Source: Flavobacteriales bacterium (GTDB lineage Bacteria; Bacteroidota; Bacteroidia; Flavobacteriales_F; PHOS-HE28). From it: a stretch of DNA of 64,000 bases. The position numbers and the translations under genes are program-made. Numbering within the stretch: the stretch's first letter is position 1; each line of letters starts with the position of its first letter. Location of the stretch: NCBI GenBank assembly GCA_016699575.1, contig CP064979.1, positions 434,001-498,000 of the forward strand. Direction: 5' to 3'. Shown here piece after piece: positions 22,554 to 32,900 of the stretch. The notes beneath the pieces are model-generated. The model was not told where the DNA came from. It made no database searches and saw nothing but the letters and a program-made list of their open reading frames with translations.

Positions 22554-24567
22554 GCTGTCCGGTCATCGCGACCAGGTCATCCATGCTGGTGTCCTCGTCA
22601 AGGGAAAGGCACGGCACCGCCACAACGCCATCGGTCTTGCGCAGGTGCTTGCCTTCCACCATCGCCACGTTGCCGGCATCGTCGGACAGGATCAACCAAT
22701 CCATGCGGCCCGGCGCTACGCCGAGGCTCTGTTCCTCGCCACCGTTGCCCCAGATGGTCACCACCGCATTGCGCCCGCTGCTGATGGCATAGGCCGATGT
22801 CCATTTGAACGGCTGGCCCTTCTCGTCCTCGAACCGCGCGATCATCTGTTGCACACGGTCGTAGCTGATGAGCCGGTCGATGTTGCACAAGCCGAAGCCG
22901 CTTGCCCAAAGCGATTGCTGTAGGCCCTGGTTGCCCCGCTTCATCATACCGGCCATCATGCGCGCGTGTTCCCGCACGGCGTGGGCATGGAAGTCCGGGC
23001 GTTCGATGTCGGCTTCGGTGGCGGTCATAATGGGTTTCGCGCTGCTGTACGCGTACTGGCGGTGCTGCTGGTCTTCAGTGCGGATCTGTTTCGCGCGTAT
23101 GGCCATGCGGTCATCAAACTGCCGTTCGCGGAGAGCGAGGGCTTTGTCGTATTCCCCCAGACAAGCGCTAAGACCACCGGCATCCTTCAGGCTGGCTTCG
23201 GCCAGTTCGGCATCCACGGGCAGATCGATCCACTGCCCGCGGTCCTTCAGGCGGATGGTGAGCTGGCCGGTCTTGTCGTCGTGCACCAAACGCACGTCCT
23301 GGTAGTAGTGCCTGCGCGAGAACTGCTTGCTCAATTCCTTGCGGGTGAGCGGTCCATCGTAGGCCCAGTGCATCTTCTTGGGAAAGGCGCGCCATTCCTT
23401 ATGCTCGATCGCGGAGCTGTGCCAGCGCAGGCGGAAGCCTTGCTTCATGTGGTACGTCTGCCGCCCAGGAAGAAGCTCGATGGAGATGGCCACCCGGCTC
23501 CAACCCGGAGGAACGATATTGCCCTTGCGGCGGGCGTACGGCTTGGTGCCCGGCGTGCATGCAGTCGTCCCGCAGTAGTTCTCCTGTTCGGTGCGCTCAG
23601 CGAAACGCGACGTGTCCCGATCCCGATCGCGCCAGCGGTAGTTGTATCGGTCCATGTAGCGCGCCACGGCCGCTGATGTCCCGGCAGTGGTCGTGCTGTC
23701 CACGGCGAACGGCCCATTGTCCACCCAACCACCGGTGCTTTCATCGATGGTCCAGGTCTTGAAGTCCGGTGCGACTTCCACCGCGGGCGGGAGGTCGTAT
23801 TCGATGCGCTCGCCCTGTGCCAACTGCAAGGTGCGGCCGCCCTGCGTGGCCAGCAGCTCCACCATGTAGGCGCTTTCCATGTGCTCCACCCCGCTCGCGG
23901 TGCGCACGTGCATGGGGATACCGCTGGCCACGGTCTGCCAGGGATCGGTGAAGGCGCGGAACGCAAGGTCCACCTGGCCTTGCACGGGCTTGCCGTCCGC
24001 ATCGACGATGGCACCCGCATTGATGCGCGCGGTCACACCCTCGGCCGTGGTCCAGCAGACCGGCTGCGAGGCATCCACCGCCGTGCGCTGGAACCGCACG
24101 GCAGCACCCGGGATCAGTGGTTGGTACAACGAGGTGCTCTTTTCCAGGGCATCACCACCAAAACCCACCCACTCCACTTCCACGCGGCGGTTCACCAGAA
24201 CGTCGTCGCTTTCGGATGCCTGCAGCAGCGGCGCCTGCTCGCCCTGCCAGGCAAGCTCGAAGACAACACCCGGCGCGCATGCCTGCAACGCTGCACGCAC
24301 GGCCTCGGTGCGTCGCTGGCTCAAGTCGATGTTGTATTCCTTGCTGCCCCGCGCATCGGTGTGGCCCATCAAGACCACGCGTTCGGGCGCATCGGTGGCA
24401 ATGCGGGCGCAGAGATCATTGATCAGCGCTCCTGCCTCGGCATCGATGTGCCAAGAGGCCGTCGCGAAGTTGATGGTAGCACGGCCGGAGCTGCCGGTAG
24501 CTGAGCCTTGCGCGGCGGCGGCAACGGCCAGCGCACAGACTGCGGAGAATGTGATGGTGCGGAACAT
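22525..24567 (-). CDS. OmpA-family protein with large C-terminal region
   Basis: 680 residues. A signal peptide (about 1-19) is followed directly by an OmpA-like peptidoglycan-binding domain (about 30-135) with VVLMGHTDARGSKEYNIDLSQRR, the loop that holds diaminopimelate. The OmpA domain is therefore N-terminal, not C-terminal as usual. The other 540 residues form a beta-rich secreted region plus a helical stretch with basic and Gln-rich character near 480-560, of no family I recognise. It is likely a periplasmic or outer-membrane-linked protein that holds to the cell wall. Confidence 0.75.
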   Translation of the reverse strand: MFRTITFSAVCALAVAAAAQGSATGSSGRATINFATASWHIDAEAGALINDLCARIATDAPERVVLMGHTDARGSKEYNIDLSQRRTEAVRAALQACAPGVVFELAWQGEQAPLLQASESDDVLVNRRVEVEWVGFGGDALEKSTSLYQPLIPGAAVRFQRTAVDASQPVCWTTAEGVTARINAGAIVDADGKPVQGQVDLAFRAFTDPWQTVASGIPMHVRTASGVEHMESAYMVELLATQGGRTLQLAQGERIEYDLPPAVEVAPDFKTWTIDESTGGWVDNGPFAVDSTTTAGTSAAVARYMDRYNYRWRDRDRDTSRFAERTEQENYCGTTACTPGTKPYARRKGNIVPPGWSRVAISIELLPGRQTYHMKQGFRLRWHSSAIEHKEWRAFPKKMHWAYDGPLTRKELSKQFSRRHYYQDVRLVHDDKTGQLTIRLKDRGQWIDLPVDAELAEASLKDAGGLSACLGEYDKALALRERQFDDRMAIRAKQIRTEDQQHRQYAYSSAKPIMTATEADIERPDFHAHAVREHARMMAGMMKRGNQGLQQSLWASGFGLCNIDRLISYDRVQQMIARFEDEKGQPFKWTSAYAISSGRNAVVTIWGNGGEEQSLGVAPGRMDWLILSDDAGNVAMVEGKHLRKTDGVVAVPCLSLDEDTSMDDLVAMTGQLSPAAGAGR

Positions 24568-24718
24568 GGCTTGGGGCTGTTGGTGGCGTTGGGGCTATAG
24601 AACTCCACGGCCCTAGCGATCCGTATGCCGGGCATTCAGGTCGGTGGCCGAACAGTTCCATGCCTTGAATGCCGACCCCTGGAAAAGGTGACCCGCACCA
24701 ACGCGCATCTTCGCGCCG

Positions 24719-25921
24719 ATGCACCCGCGCGAGATCCGCATTGCCGAATACACCTACCAGCTACCGGAGGAACGGATCGCACAAGCACCCCTTCCCGACC
24801 GCGATGCCAGCAAACTGCTCGTGCTGCGCGAAGGCCGCATCACTGATCGGCTCTTCCGGGACCTGTCCGACGAACTGCCCCCAGGCGCTCTGTTGGTGCT
24901 GAACGAAACCAAGGTGGTGCATGCGCGACTGGTCTTCCACAGGCCCACCGGTGCGCGCATCGAAGTGCTCTGCTTGTCGCCCCGCGACGGCATTCCTGTG
25001 GAAAGCGCGCTCGCCCAGAAAAGCATCAGCGAATGGCAATGCTTCATCGGCAACGCGAAACGGTGGAAGGAAGGCGAAGTGCTGCGACTCCAAGCGAACG
25101 GGATCGAACTCAGTGCGGAACGCGTGGATCAGGAAGTGGTCCGGTTCCATTGGAGCGGCACCATCACGTTCGCTGAAGTGTTGCTGAAGGTGGGGCACGT
25201 ACCCCTTCCACCCTACATGAAACGCGCCGATGAGCCCGACGATCGCGAGCGGTACAACACCGTTTTCGCCCGGAACGAAGGATCCGTGGCAGCGCCGACC
25301 GCAAGCCTGCACTTCACACCGGAAGTTCTTGGTTCGTTGCAGAGGAAGTACATCGGCTTAGCCCGCTTGACCCTTCACGTAGGCGCCGGGACCTTCCTGC
25401 CGGTGAAGAGCGAACGCATGGACGGCCATGCTATGCACGCCGAAGAGGTACGGATCCCGCTTGGGGCCTTGGAGCAAGTGCGTGCGCAGATGGGCAAAGC
25501 TCCCATCGTGGTGGTGGGCACCACAGCGTTGCGCACATTGGAGAGCGTGTACTGGCACGGTGTGGAACTGATGAACGGTAAGCGAACGGATGCGATGGAC
25601 GTGCCGCAGTGGGCACCCTACACAGATGAAGCGTACCTACCAACGGCGTCGGAAGCGCTCGATGCCGTCATAGCGCAGCTGAAGGCGAACGGTGGCTCAA
25701 CGCTCACCGGCCGTACGCAGATCCTCATCGCACCGGGTTACCACTTCCGCTTCGCCGATGCGCTCGTCACCAACTTCCACCAACCGCAGAGCACATTGAT
25801 CCTTTTGGTCGCGGCCTTCGTGGGAGAGCAGTGGCGCACGGTGTACACGCACGCCATGGCCCATGGCTACAGGTTCCTGAGCTACGGCGATGGATCACTC
25901 CTGTGGAGGAACCGCGGTTGA
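24719..25921 (+). CDS. queA: S-adenosylmethionine:tRNA ribosyltransferase-isomerase
   Basis: 400 residues, the usual length in Bacteroidota. The opening (YQLPEERIAQAPLPDRDASKLLVL) and LLVLNETKVVHARL, APTASLHFT, LHVGAGTFLPVK and the ending LVTNFHQPQSTLILLVAAF are QueA signatures. The enzyme transfers the ribosyl group of SAM to 7-aminomethyl-7-deazaguanine in tRNA, giving epoxyqueuosine. It is convergent with the bestrophin gene with no gap. The 151-base divergent region before it (24568-24718) holds an 8-bp inverted repeat, GGCATTCA (24631-24638) and TGAATGCC (24666-24673), of unknown role. Confidence 0.93.
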   Translation: MHPREIRIAEYTYQLPEERIAQAPLPDRDASKLLVLREGRITDRLFRDLSDELPPGALLVLNETKVVHARLVFHRPTGARIEVLCLSPRDGIPVESALAQKSISEWQCFIGNAKRWKEGEVLRLQANGIELSAERVDQEVVRFHWSGTITFAEVLLKVGHVPLPPYMKRADEPDDRERYNTVFARNEGSVAAPTASLHFTPEVLGSLQRKYIGLARLTLHVGAGTFLPVKSERMDGHAMHAEEVRIPLGALEQVRAQMGKAPIVVVGTTALRTLESVYWHGVELMNGKRTDAMDVPQWAPYTDEAYLPTASEALDAVIAQLKANGGSTLTGRTQILIAPGYHFRFADALVTNFHQPQSTLILLVAAFVGEQWRTVYTHAMAHGYRFLSYGDGSLLWRNRG

Positions 25922-26803
25922 TCACGACAACGTCTCCTCCGCGTTGCGTGCGATCACCTTGCTGAGCCGGTCCATGGGCAGGTCGTTCGTGTCCTCGCCG
26001 AACGGATCCTCGATCTCCTCCGCGATGAGTTCAAGGCTGCCGAGCACGTAGAAGATGAACATCACCACCGGTACGGCGATCCATCCGAGCGAGAAGACAT
26101 AGCCCAATGGCAGTGTGAGCACGTAGAGCACGATGAACTTCTTGATGAAACTGGTGTAGCTCCAAGGGATAGGTGTGTTCTTGATGCGCTCGCAGGCACC
26201 GCAGATATCGAGGAACGCGTTCATGTCCGTGAGCAAGGCCAATTGCTGCATGTCGCTGATCTTTTTCTCGGCCACCAACCGTTGTACCCGGCGCTGCATA
26301 AGGCTCACCACTTGCGTGGGCACGTGCTTGCTGCGATCGAAGTCGGGGATCTCGGGATGCGGCGCCGAATCGAGCTCGAGCCTGGTTTTCTCCTGCAACA
26401 GGTGCGTGCGCAGTTCACCGGCGAACATGCCAATGCACTTGGCGAAGAAAGAACGTGTGCCATGGTCCACAGGGTCAACGAGCGCATCGAGCTTCACGGC
26501 CAGGTTCCGGCTCACGTTCACCAAACTGCCCCACAGCTTGCGCCCCTCCCACCAACGATCGTAGGCCGTATTCGTGCGGAACACCAGCAGTAGACCGATG
26601 ACCACGCCCAACAAGCTGTGCATGGTGGGCAGGTTCTTCACCCGGCTGTCGTCGCCGAGCTTCAGCCACACCAGGTCGACATAGGCCACCGCCGCGCTGA
26701 ACAGGCCGACACCGACCACGAACGGCAGCATCTTCCTGAACGTGTCGGCTTTGTGGAACTGGATGACGGGCTTGAGCCAGTTGCGGGTATCGTAAGCGCG
26801 CAT
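25922..26803 (-). CDS. Bestrophin-family ion channel
   Basis: 293 residues. Four hydrophobic segments in two pairs (about 25-65 and 205-250) and the conserved VVIGLLLVFRTNTAYDRWWEGRKLWG followed by a helical cytoplasmic core match bacterial bestrophins/YneE proteins; the late segment EEIEDPFGEDTNDLPMD is the family's acidic C-terminal signature. It forms a pentameric inner-membrane channel. I chose the ATG at 26803, since the conserved start MRAYDTRNWLKPV begins there. A -7-like CATCTTTGCG lies on the minus strand about 25 bases upstream. Confidence 0.9.
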   Translation of the reverse strand: MRAYDTRNWLKPVIQFHKADTFRKMLPFVVGVGLFSAAVAYVDLVWLKLGDDSRVKNLPTMHSLLGVVIGLLLVFRTNTAYDRWWEGRKLWGSLVNVSRNLAVKLDALVDPVDHGTRSFFAKCIGMFAGELRTHLLQEKTRLELDSAPHPEIPDFDRSKHVPTQVVSLMQRRVQRLVAEKKISDMQQLALLTDMNAFLDICGACERIKNTPIPWSYTSFIKKFIVLYVLTLPLGYVFSLGWIAVPVVMFIFYVLGSLELIAEEIEDPFGEDTNDLPMDRLSKVIARNAEETLS

Positions 26804-26930
26804 GGTGCACAGGCAGGTTGGGGCCGCGCAAAGATGCCGCTCCGGAAGTCGCGGAAAACAGCCCCGGCTCTCCACAGGACGACGTTGGCTACACGGGGAA
26901 CACCGTTGGGCAGGCCGCTCCGGCCCCGGG

Positions 26931-26938
26931 TAGTTTAG
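26931..26938 (+). promoter_or_regulatory. Promoter of the PKD/Ig adhesin gene
   Basis: TAGTTTAG lies 10 bases before the ATG at 26949, with TTG at 26906-26908 spaced 22 bases upstream. This fits the Bacteroidota TTG...TAnnTTTG promoter with a very short leader. Confidence 0.4.
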
Positions 26939-26948
26939 CGCATTCACT

Positions 26949-29900
26949 ATGCGCATGCAGAAGATGCTACGAGCACTGTTGGGGGGGGCCGCACTATTGG
27001 TACTTGGATCGGCACATGGGCAATGCACGGCCAATGCCGGTCCGCCCAACGTGAACATCTGCGCCGGGGGGCCGCAGCAACTGAACGGCTCGGCCAACGG
27101 TGGCCAGCCGCCGTACACCTACCAATGGGCTCCTGCGGCCGGACTGAGCAACCCGAACATTGCCAACCCCATCTGCACCGCCACCACCACGACCACCTAT
27201 ACGCTCACCGTAACCGATGACAACGGTGTGCAATGCACCGATGACATCACGGTGACCGTACTTCCCACGGCTGACGCGACGCTCACCAGCAGCAATGCGC
27301 TCTTCACGGTGTTCAACGGCGTGCCCACGTTCTACAAGTGCTCCGCGAACCCCAGCTCTTTGTACTTCTTCGACTTCGGTGGATCGGCCACCGCAGGTGC
27401 ATCGCATACCATCAACTGGGGTGACGGCTCGCCCAACTACACGGCGACAGGGAACACTTGGCCCACACAATCGCACACCTACAACCAAGGGATCTACACG
27501 ATCACGTACACGATCACGCAGGGCAACGGCTGCAACGACACGCAGACGTACAGCGTGTTCCTGGGAACGAACCCGGCCGGTGCCTTGGTGAACCCCGGCA
27601 GTACGAACGGCTGCGGTCCTCTCACGCTCACCTTCCCCATCGTTGGATGGACCACCAACACGCCCGGCACCATCTACACGGTGACGTTCAACGACGGCAC
27701 GCCACCGATCGTGTACAGCCATCCGCCCCCGGCGTCCATCACACACACCTTCGCCATCGGTAGTTGCGGCACCACCAGCACCGACGGCATCAACACCTAC
27801 ACGAACAGCTTCTCGGCCAACATCCTCATCGAGAACCCGTGCGGAACAAGCGGCAGTACCGTGCTGCCCATCACGGTGAGCCTTGCCGGTCAGAGCGGCT
27901 TCACCATCAGCCCGAACGACACGGCCTGCGTGGCGACCACCGTGACGTTCACGAGCACGAGCACGGGCAACGAGATACAAGGGGCCGTGTGCGACCTCAC
28001 CCCTGCCCTGCTCTGGAGCATCGCACCCGCCGCAGGCTGGACGATCAGCAGCGGATCGCTCGGCAATAACAATGGCTTCATTGGTCCCACCTACGATCCC
28101 AGCAGCTGGCTCACCGGCAGCCAATCGCTCGGTATCAACTTCAACACGCCGGGCACGTACGCCGTAACGCTCGTCACGGGCAACTCATGCGGCGGTGACA
28201 CACTTGTGCAGTCCGTCTGCATCGAAAGCCCGCCGGTGCCAGCGTTCACGATGAACCCGGTGCTGGGCTGCGCACCCTTGCTGAGCCTTACGGACAACAC
28301 CAGCACCAGCCCGAACAGTTGCTTGACCCGCTATCAGTGGAACGCTGTCTTCAATGGTGCACCGTGCGGTGGCGCTGGTACATGGAACTACGCGGGCGGC
28401 ACCTCGGCCACCAGCTTCGAACCGCAGTTCAATTTCACCAGTCCGGGAAACTACACGGTGACGCTGCAAGCGATCAACTCGTGCGGCACCTTCCCTGTGA
28501 ACCAGTCCGTCACCGTTGGTTCGCCGCCGCAAGTGGTGCTGAACCCGTTGCCGCAGATCTGCGAAGGCCAGAGCGTGACACCGTCCGCGACGTTCACGCC
28601 GTGCGGCAACCCCATCACCAGCTACAACTGGACGATGACAGGCGGCAATCCGGCCACCGCAAACACGCAGAACCCCGGTAGCATCACCTACAACACGGCT
28701 GGCAGCTTCACGGTGACCGCGAGCGCAACCAACTCGTGCGGCACCGCCAGTGACAGCGAACCGATCACCGTCATCGATACGCCACCCGCGCCCACGGTGC
28801 TGCCAGCAGCGATCACCTTGTGCGCAGGCCAGACCTTGAACCTGAATGCCACCACCGTGCCCGGCGCCACATTGAGTTGGACAGGTCCCGGAGGATGGAG
28901 CGCGAGCGGTGGCACGCCGAGCATCGCGAACATCACCGTCGGCCAGGGAGGCATTTACACTGTCACCTCAACATTGAACGGGTGCACCGGACCGAGCAGC
29001 ACGGTATCCGTGACCGTGAACACCGCGCCTGCGATCAACATCGCCGTGAGCGACCCCGTGATCTGCGTGGGCGATGCGGTGACGTTGACGGCCAGCGGCA
29101 GCAGCAACTACACCTGGACGGCCAATGGTGCACCCGCCGGGAGCGGCACCACCATCAACGTTTCCCCAACGGTGAACACGACCTATGTGCTCACGGCGAC
29201 GCCGGGGGGCGGCTGCCCCGGCACGGCGAGCACCTTGGTGCAAGTGAACCCCTTGCCCGCAGTGAACGCCGGACCCGACGTAACCCTTTGCGATCAACCC
29301 ATCGGTGTTCAGCTGGTTGGTTTCTCGCCTGCCGGTGGTACTTGGAGCGGTAGTCCGAACGTGACTTCCGGCGGCCTCTTCACCCCGAACGGTGCGGGCA
29401 CGTTCAACCTTACCTACACCTACACCGATGCCAACGGCTGCGTGAACAGCGATCAGATCACCGTGACGGTGAACCCGCTGGGCGCTCCCGCGAACGCGGG
29501 TCCGGATGAAACGCTCTGCGTTGGTGATCCTGCGTTGCAACTGCCGCTCACACCGGGCGGTGGCACTTGGAGCGGCAGTCCGAACGTGACGGCCGGCGGT
29601 CTCTTCACGCCGATCACAGCAGGCAGCTTCGTGCTTACCTACACCGTTGGTGCTGGCACCTGCCAAACGACCGATGCCATGACGGTAACCGTGAACGCGC
29701 TGCCCGTGGTGAACGCAGGCCTCGATCAGACCGCATGCACGAACGGAGCGACGATCACCTTGAACGGAACGCCAGTTGGTGGCACCTGGACCGGACCGGG
29801 CCTAACAGGCAGCACATGGGATCCCGCAACCGCTCCGCTCGGCGCGAACAACCTCACCTACACATACTCCAACGCGAACGGTTGCACGGCGAGCGATGCG

Positions 29901-32900
29901 ATCATGATCACTCTGTTCGCCGCGCCGGTAGTTGATGCAGCAGGGCCTTGGACCTTGTGCGATCAGCCGGGCAGCACGCAACTCACGGGTGCGTTGCCGG
30001 TGGGCGGCACCTGGAGCGGTCCCTTCATCACACTTGCTGGCAGTTTCGGCGGTAGTGGCGTGGGCTCGTTCACCGTGTACTACAACTACACGGATGCGAA
30101 CGGGTGCAGTGGCATCGACAGCACGGTGATCGATGTGGTGCCCGTGCAGAACCCCGCGAACGCCGGTCCTGACGAACACGTTTGCGAGGGCGATCCTCCT
30201 TTCGGCTTGGCCAGCATGCCTCCCGGGGGCACATGGAGCGGCAGCATCTACGTGGCCGCAAATGGAACGTTCACGCCGAGCGTTGCGGGAACGTACGTCC
30301 TCACCTACTCCGTCGGCAACGGGAGTTGTTTGACAAGCGACCAGATGGTGGTGACGGTGGACCCTCCACCGACAGTGACCGCGGGCAATCCTGCGAGCTT
30401 CTGCGTTGATGATGCGGCCACGCAGTTGAACGGTACACCGGCAGGCGGCACTTGGAGCGGCACCGGGGTCGCGCCCGGCGGAAGTTTCGACCCCGCCCTT
30501 GCGGGAGTTGGTCAACACACGCTCACCTACAGCTACACCTCGCCGATCGGCTGTTTCAACAGCGCCACCGTGGTATTGACCGTTAACCCGCTGCCCGTAG
30601 TGGATGCGGGTCCTCCGATCGTCTTCTGCGACCAGCCCTTCCCGCAGCAGATCACCTCCGGCACACCGGTGGGCGGCACGTGGTCAGGACCGAACGTCAC
30701 CGCAGGCGGTTCGTTCACCCCGAACGGCGTCGGTACGTTCTCGCTCACCTACACCTACACCGACGCGAACGGTTGCACCAACAGCGACAACCTGCAGGTG
30801 GATGTTGTGCCGATCGTGAACCCGGCGACCGCTGGTGCGGACATCGGCATTTGCGTGGGTCAACCTGCGTTCCAATTGGCCGGTTCGCCGATCGGCGGTA
30901 CATGGTCCGGCACGCCGCTGGTGACACCTACAGGCACGTTCACGCCCAGTGTTGCGGGTGTGTACACGCTTACCTACACCGTGGGCACCCTGACCTGTCT
31001 CACCAGCGACCAGATGACGGTGACCGTATTCCAGCTGCCCACACCGGCCATCACCAGCGTACCGAACGTTTGCGTGGACGGCGGCGTGCAAGTGATGGTT
31101 GCGAACCCGGTTGGTGGCACCTGGAGCGGTGCCGGTGTCATCGATCCGAACGCAGGTACGTTCGACCCGGCACAACTGGCCCCTGGCGCGTACAACATCA
31201 CCTACACCTACACCGATGCGAACGGCTGCACGAACAGCACTGCGGCCATCGCTGACGTGAACGCCTTGCCTATTGCGGCGTTCACCAATGACCCCATCGC
31301 CTGTCTCAACGCGCCGTTCCAATTCACGGACCTGAGCACAGGAGCGAGCAGTTGGCAATGGACCTTCGGTGACGGCGGTAGTAGCAACCTGCAGAGCCCG
31401 CAGTACACCTACACCGCGCTCGGGCAATACACGGTTACCCTCGTTGCAGGCACCGGCGCAGGTTGCGACGACACCACCAGTGTGAACATCGACGTTTGGG
31501 AGCCGCCCTACCCCGCGTTCACGGTTGCTCCTGACAGTGGTTGCGGGCCGCTCACGGTTGCGTTCGACAACCTGAGCACCGGCAACATCACCGGCTTCAA
31601 CTGGGACTTCGGCAATGGTATCACCAGCAATGCGCAGTTCCCCGCGCCGATCACCTACCAACCGAGCATCATCGCCGACACTACTTATGTAATCACCCTT
31701 ACCGCGAGCAACGTGTGCGGCGATGTGGATGCCGTGGACAGCGTGCAGGTTATGCCCGCACCGACGGCCATCTTCGGAACGGACTACAGCCAAGGCTGCT
31801 CGCCGTTCACCCCGAACATCGCCAACATCAGCATTGGCCTGCCCGATACGTACTCCTGGGATTTCAGCGATGGCACCACCAGTACCACGGACGATGCGCT
31901 CTTCACGCACACGTTCTTCACCGACACGGTGCCTACCACGTACACCATCACGCTCATCGTGGCGAACGAGTGTGGCAGTGATACCACCACTCAACAAGTC
32001 ACGGCGTTGCCGAACACCGTCACCGCGTTCTTCAACACGGACCCTGCGGCAGGCTGCTCACCGCTCACCGTTGACTTCACGCAGTTCACCAGCGGGGCAA
32101 CCTTCACCAGTTGGGACTTCGGCGATGGCAACGTGAGCGCGTTGCAGAACCCGAGCCACACCTTCTTCGCCGGTGCGAACGACACCACGTTCACCGTGAC
32201 GCTCTTCGCCAACAACGGCTGCAGCTTCGATACGGCCTACGCCACCGTGACGGTGTTCGCACAACCCATCGTCGGCTTCACCTATGCCCCCGACAGCGTT
32301 TGCGTGAACGTGCCGTTCCAATTCACCAACACGAGCCAGAACGCCGCCAATTACATCTGGGACTTCGGCGATGGCAACGGCAGCAACCTCACCGACCCGC
32401 AGCACAGCTACACCACCAGCGGCGTGTGGCCGGTGATGCTCACCGCGACAAGTCTGCTGAACGGCTGTGTGGACAGCGTGACCGTGCCGGTGACCGTGAT
32501 CACGAGCCCCGTGGTGTCCATCGGTGTGGTGCCGCAGTTCGGCTGCATGGCGCTCGATGTGCAGTTCACGAACGCCACCACGAACGCCGTGTTCTACAGT
32601 TGGGACTTCGACGATGGCAACACCAGCGGTTTGCAAACACCCTCACACACATTCGCGAACGACGGCACCTACCTCGTGCAGCTCATTGCCGAGAACCTCA
32701 GTGGCTGCAGCGATACCGGCTACACGCAGGTGAACGTGTATCCCCTGCCGGATGCGGCGTTCACGTTTTCGCCGGGCCTCAGTTGCACCTCGCCGGTGGA
32801 CGTGCAGTTCGACAACAACAGCAGTGGCGCCATCGGTTTCCAATGGGGTCTGGGCAACGGCCAAACGACTGCTCTCAACGACCCTGTGGGCACATACAAT

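Noticed and set aside
24631..24673. 8-bp inverted repeat before queA as a preQ1 riboswitch
   Set aside because: The arms are too far apart and lack the preQ1 aptamer's pseudoknot tail.
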